Shown in pieces: positions 5,123-7,124 of a DNA stretch of 7,124 nucleotides (positions are counted from its first letter, which is position 1; the number at the start of each line of letters is the position of its first letter). Source of the stretch: an uncultured bacterium. GTDB taxonomy: Bacteria > Cyanobacteriota > Vampirovibrionia > Gastranaerophilales > Gastranaerophilaceae. Made by a program: the position numbers and the translations under genes. The DNA is taken from positions 1-7,124 of the forward strand of contig CAMAGQ010000087.1 in the NCBI GenBank assembly GCA_945833895.1, given 5' to 3'. Below the pieces are notes generated by a model that had not been told where the DNA came from, ran no database searches, and saw only the letters and a program-made list of their open reading frames with translations.

Positions 5123-6895
5123 ATGGAAGATAAAGAGATTGACAGATTATACGGGTTGATTGAAAGCGGTGAATATGCAGAAGCAAAAACCGCTTTGGAT
5201 GAAATTTTGCAGCGTGATGAGAAAGATTACGATGCGTTGAGATTGCTTGCACTGTGCGAGGTTAACGTCGAAAATTACGATTCCGCACGATATATTTTGG
5301 AAGATGTTATTAAATATCGTCCAGAAGATGCACTGTGTTGGTATTATCTTGGTTGCTGTTACGATAATTTGGCAGATTTAATTTCTGCAAAACACGCGTA
5401 TTTAATGGTTTTGGAACTTCGTCCGGAATATCTTGATGCGTATAAAAGCCTTGCAATTGCATATATAAAATCTGAAGAGTTCGACAAGGCGATTGAAACA
5501 GGCAAAAAAGCACTGGAATTGATTTCTGAGGATGATTATTCGGTTTATTACATTTTGGGAACTGCCTGCATGGCTGCTAAACGCTTTGAAGACAGCGTTA
5601 TGTATATCGAAAAAGCAATATCAATGAAGCCTGACAATATACAATTGTATAACAATTTAGGAACTTCATATTTAACTATCGGAAACCTTGATAAAGCCTT
5701 TGAAGCTTACAAAAAGGCATCTGAAATCGATGATACGGACGGTTTGACATTTTTTAATATGGCATCAATTTTACAATTGAAAAATGAGCATGCAAAGGCT
5801 TGCGAATACTTTGAAAAAGCACATCAAAACGAACCGGAAGAAGACAGTTATATTGTTGCGTGGGCTTTGTCGGAAGTTAAGGCGGGAAAATTTAAAGAGG
5901 CGATTGAGCATTATAAATATCTTGCGACTGCTTACCCTCAAAAACCTAACTACAAGTACAATCTGGCATGCTGTTATCAAGTTTTGGGTCAGTTTGAAGT
6001 TGCAATATCTTTGTTAAAACAGTTGGTTCTGATAATGCCAAAAGCCGTTCATATCCTAAAAAAACTTGCAGGAATTTACATTCAGACACGTCAGTATGCT
6101 AACGCTAAAGAGGTTTATGAACGAATTATCAAACAAGGTACGGTTTCTTTTGAAACATATTACGAATTGGCGGTTTTGTGTCAAAAAGCTGCTGATACTG
6201 ATAGAGCAGAACAAATTCTCAAAAAAGTTTGCGGGCTAAATCCTTCATTTGCAGTGGCTCATAAGGATTTGGGGGTTATTTACCTGAATAAAAGACTTTT
6301 CGATTATGCAAAAGAAGAGTTTGAGAAAGCCTATGAACTTGAGCCTGAAAATTATTCAATAGTTGTTGAATACGCGAATTATCTGCATTCAACCTCTCAA
6401 TTTGAAAAGGCTGATGAGATGTATCAAAAGGCTATTGCTATTGATGATGAAACTCCGACAGCACTTGCTTTTTCAGCATTAAACAAAACACATTTGAAAC
6501 AATTTGACGAAGCTAAGGCTCAAATTGATAAAGTTTTGCCGCTGTGCTCTGAGTCAGCATTTTTGCTGTTCATTGCAGGCAGAATTTATCATTTGATTGG
6601 TGATTACGAAATGGCTAAAACTTACCTTGTTAAAGCCTACGAACTTGAAAAGTTACCTGATGCTCAGAATTTGCTTGGCTTATGCTACTTTGAACTGGGA
6701 AATTTCGAGCAGGCAAAATCTATTTTTGAAAGCATGCTTGAAAAAGTTCCGATGAATGTGAATGTTATGCTGAACCTTGCAAAATGCAACGAAAAACTCG
6801 GTAATAACGACGAAGCACTACAATATGCCGAAAAAATCACTGATACTTTTGAAGACTGCGAAGAAGCACACGAAATTATCAGAAGATTATCATAA
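5123..6895 (+). CDS. Tetratricopeptide-repeat protein, about 17 TPR units, cytoplasmic scaffold
   Basis: The protein has 590 residues and is essentially one continuous TPR array. The 34-residue period starts near residue 36 and continues to the end. The best units include 138-171 (YYILGTACMAAKRFEDSVMYIEKAI) in part and 172-205 (LYNNLGTSYLTIGNLDKAFEAYKKA) in part, with the usual W/Y/L-G-Y-A-P spacing. No signal peptide, membrane segment or enzymatic domain is seen, so it should form a cytoplasmic superhelical protein-binding scaffold. I chose the ATG at 5123 because the -10 box places the RNA start near 5120. The in-frame ATG at 5114 and TTG at 5102 would lie before or within the promoter. There is no Shine-Dalgarno sequence. 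It is co-directional with the five-gene operon but separately promoted; read-through from the operon is possible since no terminator is seen between them. Binding partner unknown. Confidence 0.9.
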   Translation: MEDKEIDRLYGLIESGEYAEAKTALDEILQRDEKDYDALRLLALCEVNVENYDSARYILEDVIKYRPEDALCWYYLGCCYDNLADLISAKHAYLMVLELRPEYLDAYKSLAIAYIKSEEFDKAIETGKKALELISEDDYSVYYILGTACMAAKRFEDSVMYIEKAISMKPDNIQLYNNLGTSYLTIGNLDKAFEAYKKASEIDDTDGLTFFNMASILQLKNEHAKACEYFEKAHQNEPEEDSYIVAWALSEVKAGKFKEAIEHYKYLATAYPQKPNYKYNLACCYQVLGQFEVAISLLKQLVLIMPKAVHILKKLAGIYIQTRQYANAKEVYERIIKQGTVSFETYYELAVLCQKAADTDRAEQILKKVCGLNPSFAVAHKDLGVIYLNKRLFDYAKEEFEKAYELEPENYSIVVEYANYLHSTSQFEKADEMYQKAIAIDDETPTALAFSALNKTHLKQFDEAKAQIDKVLPLCSESAFLLFIAGRIYHLIGDYEMAKTYLVKAYELEKLPDAQNLLGLCYFELGNFEQAKSIFESMLEKVPMNVNVMLNLAKCNEKLGNNDEALQYAEKITDTFEDCEEAHEIIRRLS

Positions 6896-7124
6896 AAATT
6901 GAACCAAAATCACCTGTAAGTGCATTGTGCGGTAGGTTTCAGTTTTTGCAAGTCTTTTAACCGTAAACTTTACAAATTATAATGTAAAGATTTTTCTGTG
7001 TTATTGCTGTGATAATTTCTTGCTATTATTGCTTTTGGGGCTTTGTAGAAAATTAATTGTAAATTTTTGTTAGATGTATATAAAAATGTTAGAAAAAATA
7101 TATACTTTATTATAATATAATAAG
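6896..7124. other. Non-coding AT-rich region after the TPR gene
   Basis: The stretch has frequent stops and no supported gene on either strand. It holds a possible terminator hairpin near its middle, a short direct repeat (TGTTAGA at 7068-7074 and 7087-7093), and a TATAAT at 7111-7116 that may belong to a promoter of a gene beyond the window. None of these except perhaps the hairpin exceeds what AT-rich DNA gives by chance. Confidence 0.6.
6968..6995 (+). terminator. Possible weak intrinsic terminator of the TPR gene
   Basis: CTTTACA (6968-6974) pairs with TGTAAAG (6983-6989) around an 8-nt AT loop, followed by A and TTTTT (6991-6995). The order of stem then T-run fits + strand termination, 72 nt after the TPR stop codon. 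The stem has only two G-C pairs, and an overlapping palindrome (GTAAACTTTAC, 6963-6973) could compete with it. Confidence 0.4.

Noticed and set aside
6914..6939. Hairpin ACCT...AGGT after the TPR gene
   Set aside because: Only four outer base pairs form and the interior does not pair; no T-run follows.
7105..7124. Near-palindrome CTTTATTATAATATAATAAG at the window end, with TATAAT at 7111-7116
   Set aside because: It consists almost only of A and T and needs a bulged base to pair. The TATAAT lacks a -35 at proper spacing and there is no downstream gene in view to support a promoter or operator.

Overview
The window is AT-rich bacterial DNA, densely coded and almost entirely on the + strand, with the standard genetic code and no tRNA, rRNA, CRISPR array or insertion sequence visible. 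The protein families point to an anaerobe near the cyanobacterial side of the tree. A low-G+C, non-photosynthetic relative such as Vampirovibrionia/Gastranaerophilales ('Melainabacteria') is my best guess, because the core is a Ycf46-like ATPase, a Ycf35-like protein and a DUF2997-like small protein. These families also occur outside cyanobacteria, so the placement is inference.

Layout. (1) Positions 1-334, minus strand: the first 111 codons of aroA (EPSP synthase), cut by the window edge. (2) Positions 335-409: a 75-bp divergent promoter region. (3) Positions 410-5079: a tightly packed five-gene + strand operon. It encodes a membrane-anchored protein with a C-terminal ComEA-type helix-hairpin-helix domain, a small radical-SAM/4Fe-4S activase-like protein, a Ycf46-like AAA+ ATPase, a large Ycf35-like (DUF1257) protein with an internal tandem duplication, and a DUF2997-like small protein. 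The first three genes overlap; the last two follow after 20-nt and 18-nt gaps with Shine-Dalgarno sequences. (4) Positions 5123-6895: a 590-residue protein made almost wholly of tetratricopeptide repeats, behind its own extended -10 promoter. (5) Positions 6896-7124: AT-rich non-coding DNA with a possible weak terminator.

How the genes may work together. The AAA+ protein is an ATP-driven remodeller. The Ycf35-like and DUF2997-like proteins are its probable partners, the radical-SAM protein supplies an Fe-S/SAM-dependent step, and the helix-hairpin-helix protein could tether the assembly to the inner face of the membrane. The ATPase and the helix-hairpin-helix protein end in nearly the same short tail (GR-A/L-LD-V/W), which hints at a shared binding partner. 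No substrate is identifiable, so the biochemical role of the set is unknown. A second theme is that aroA, the operon and the TPR gene all have a -10-like box directly before the start codon and no Shine-Dalgarno sequence, as expected for leaderless mRNAs.
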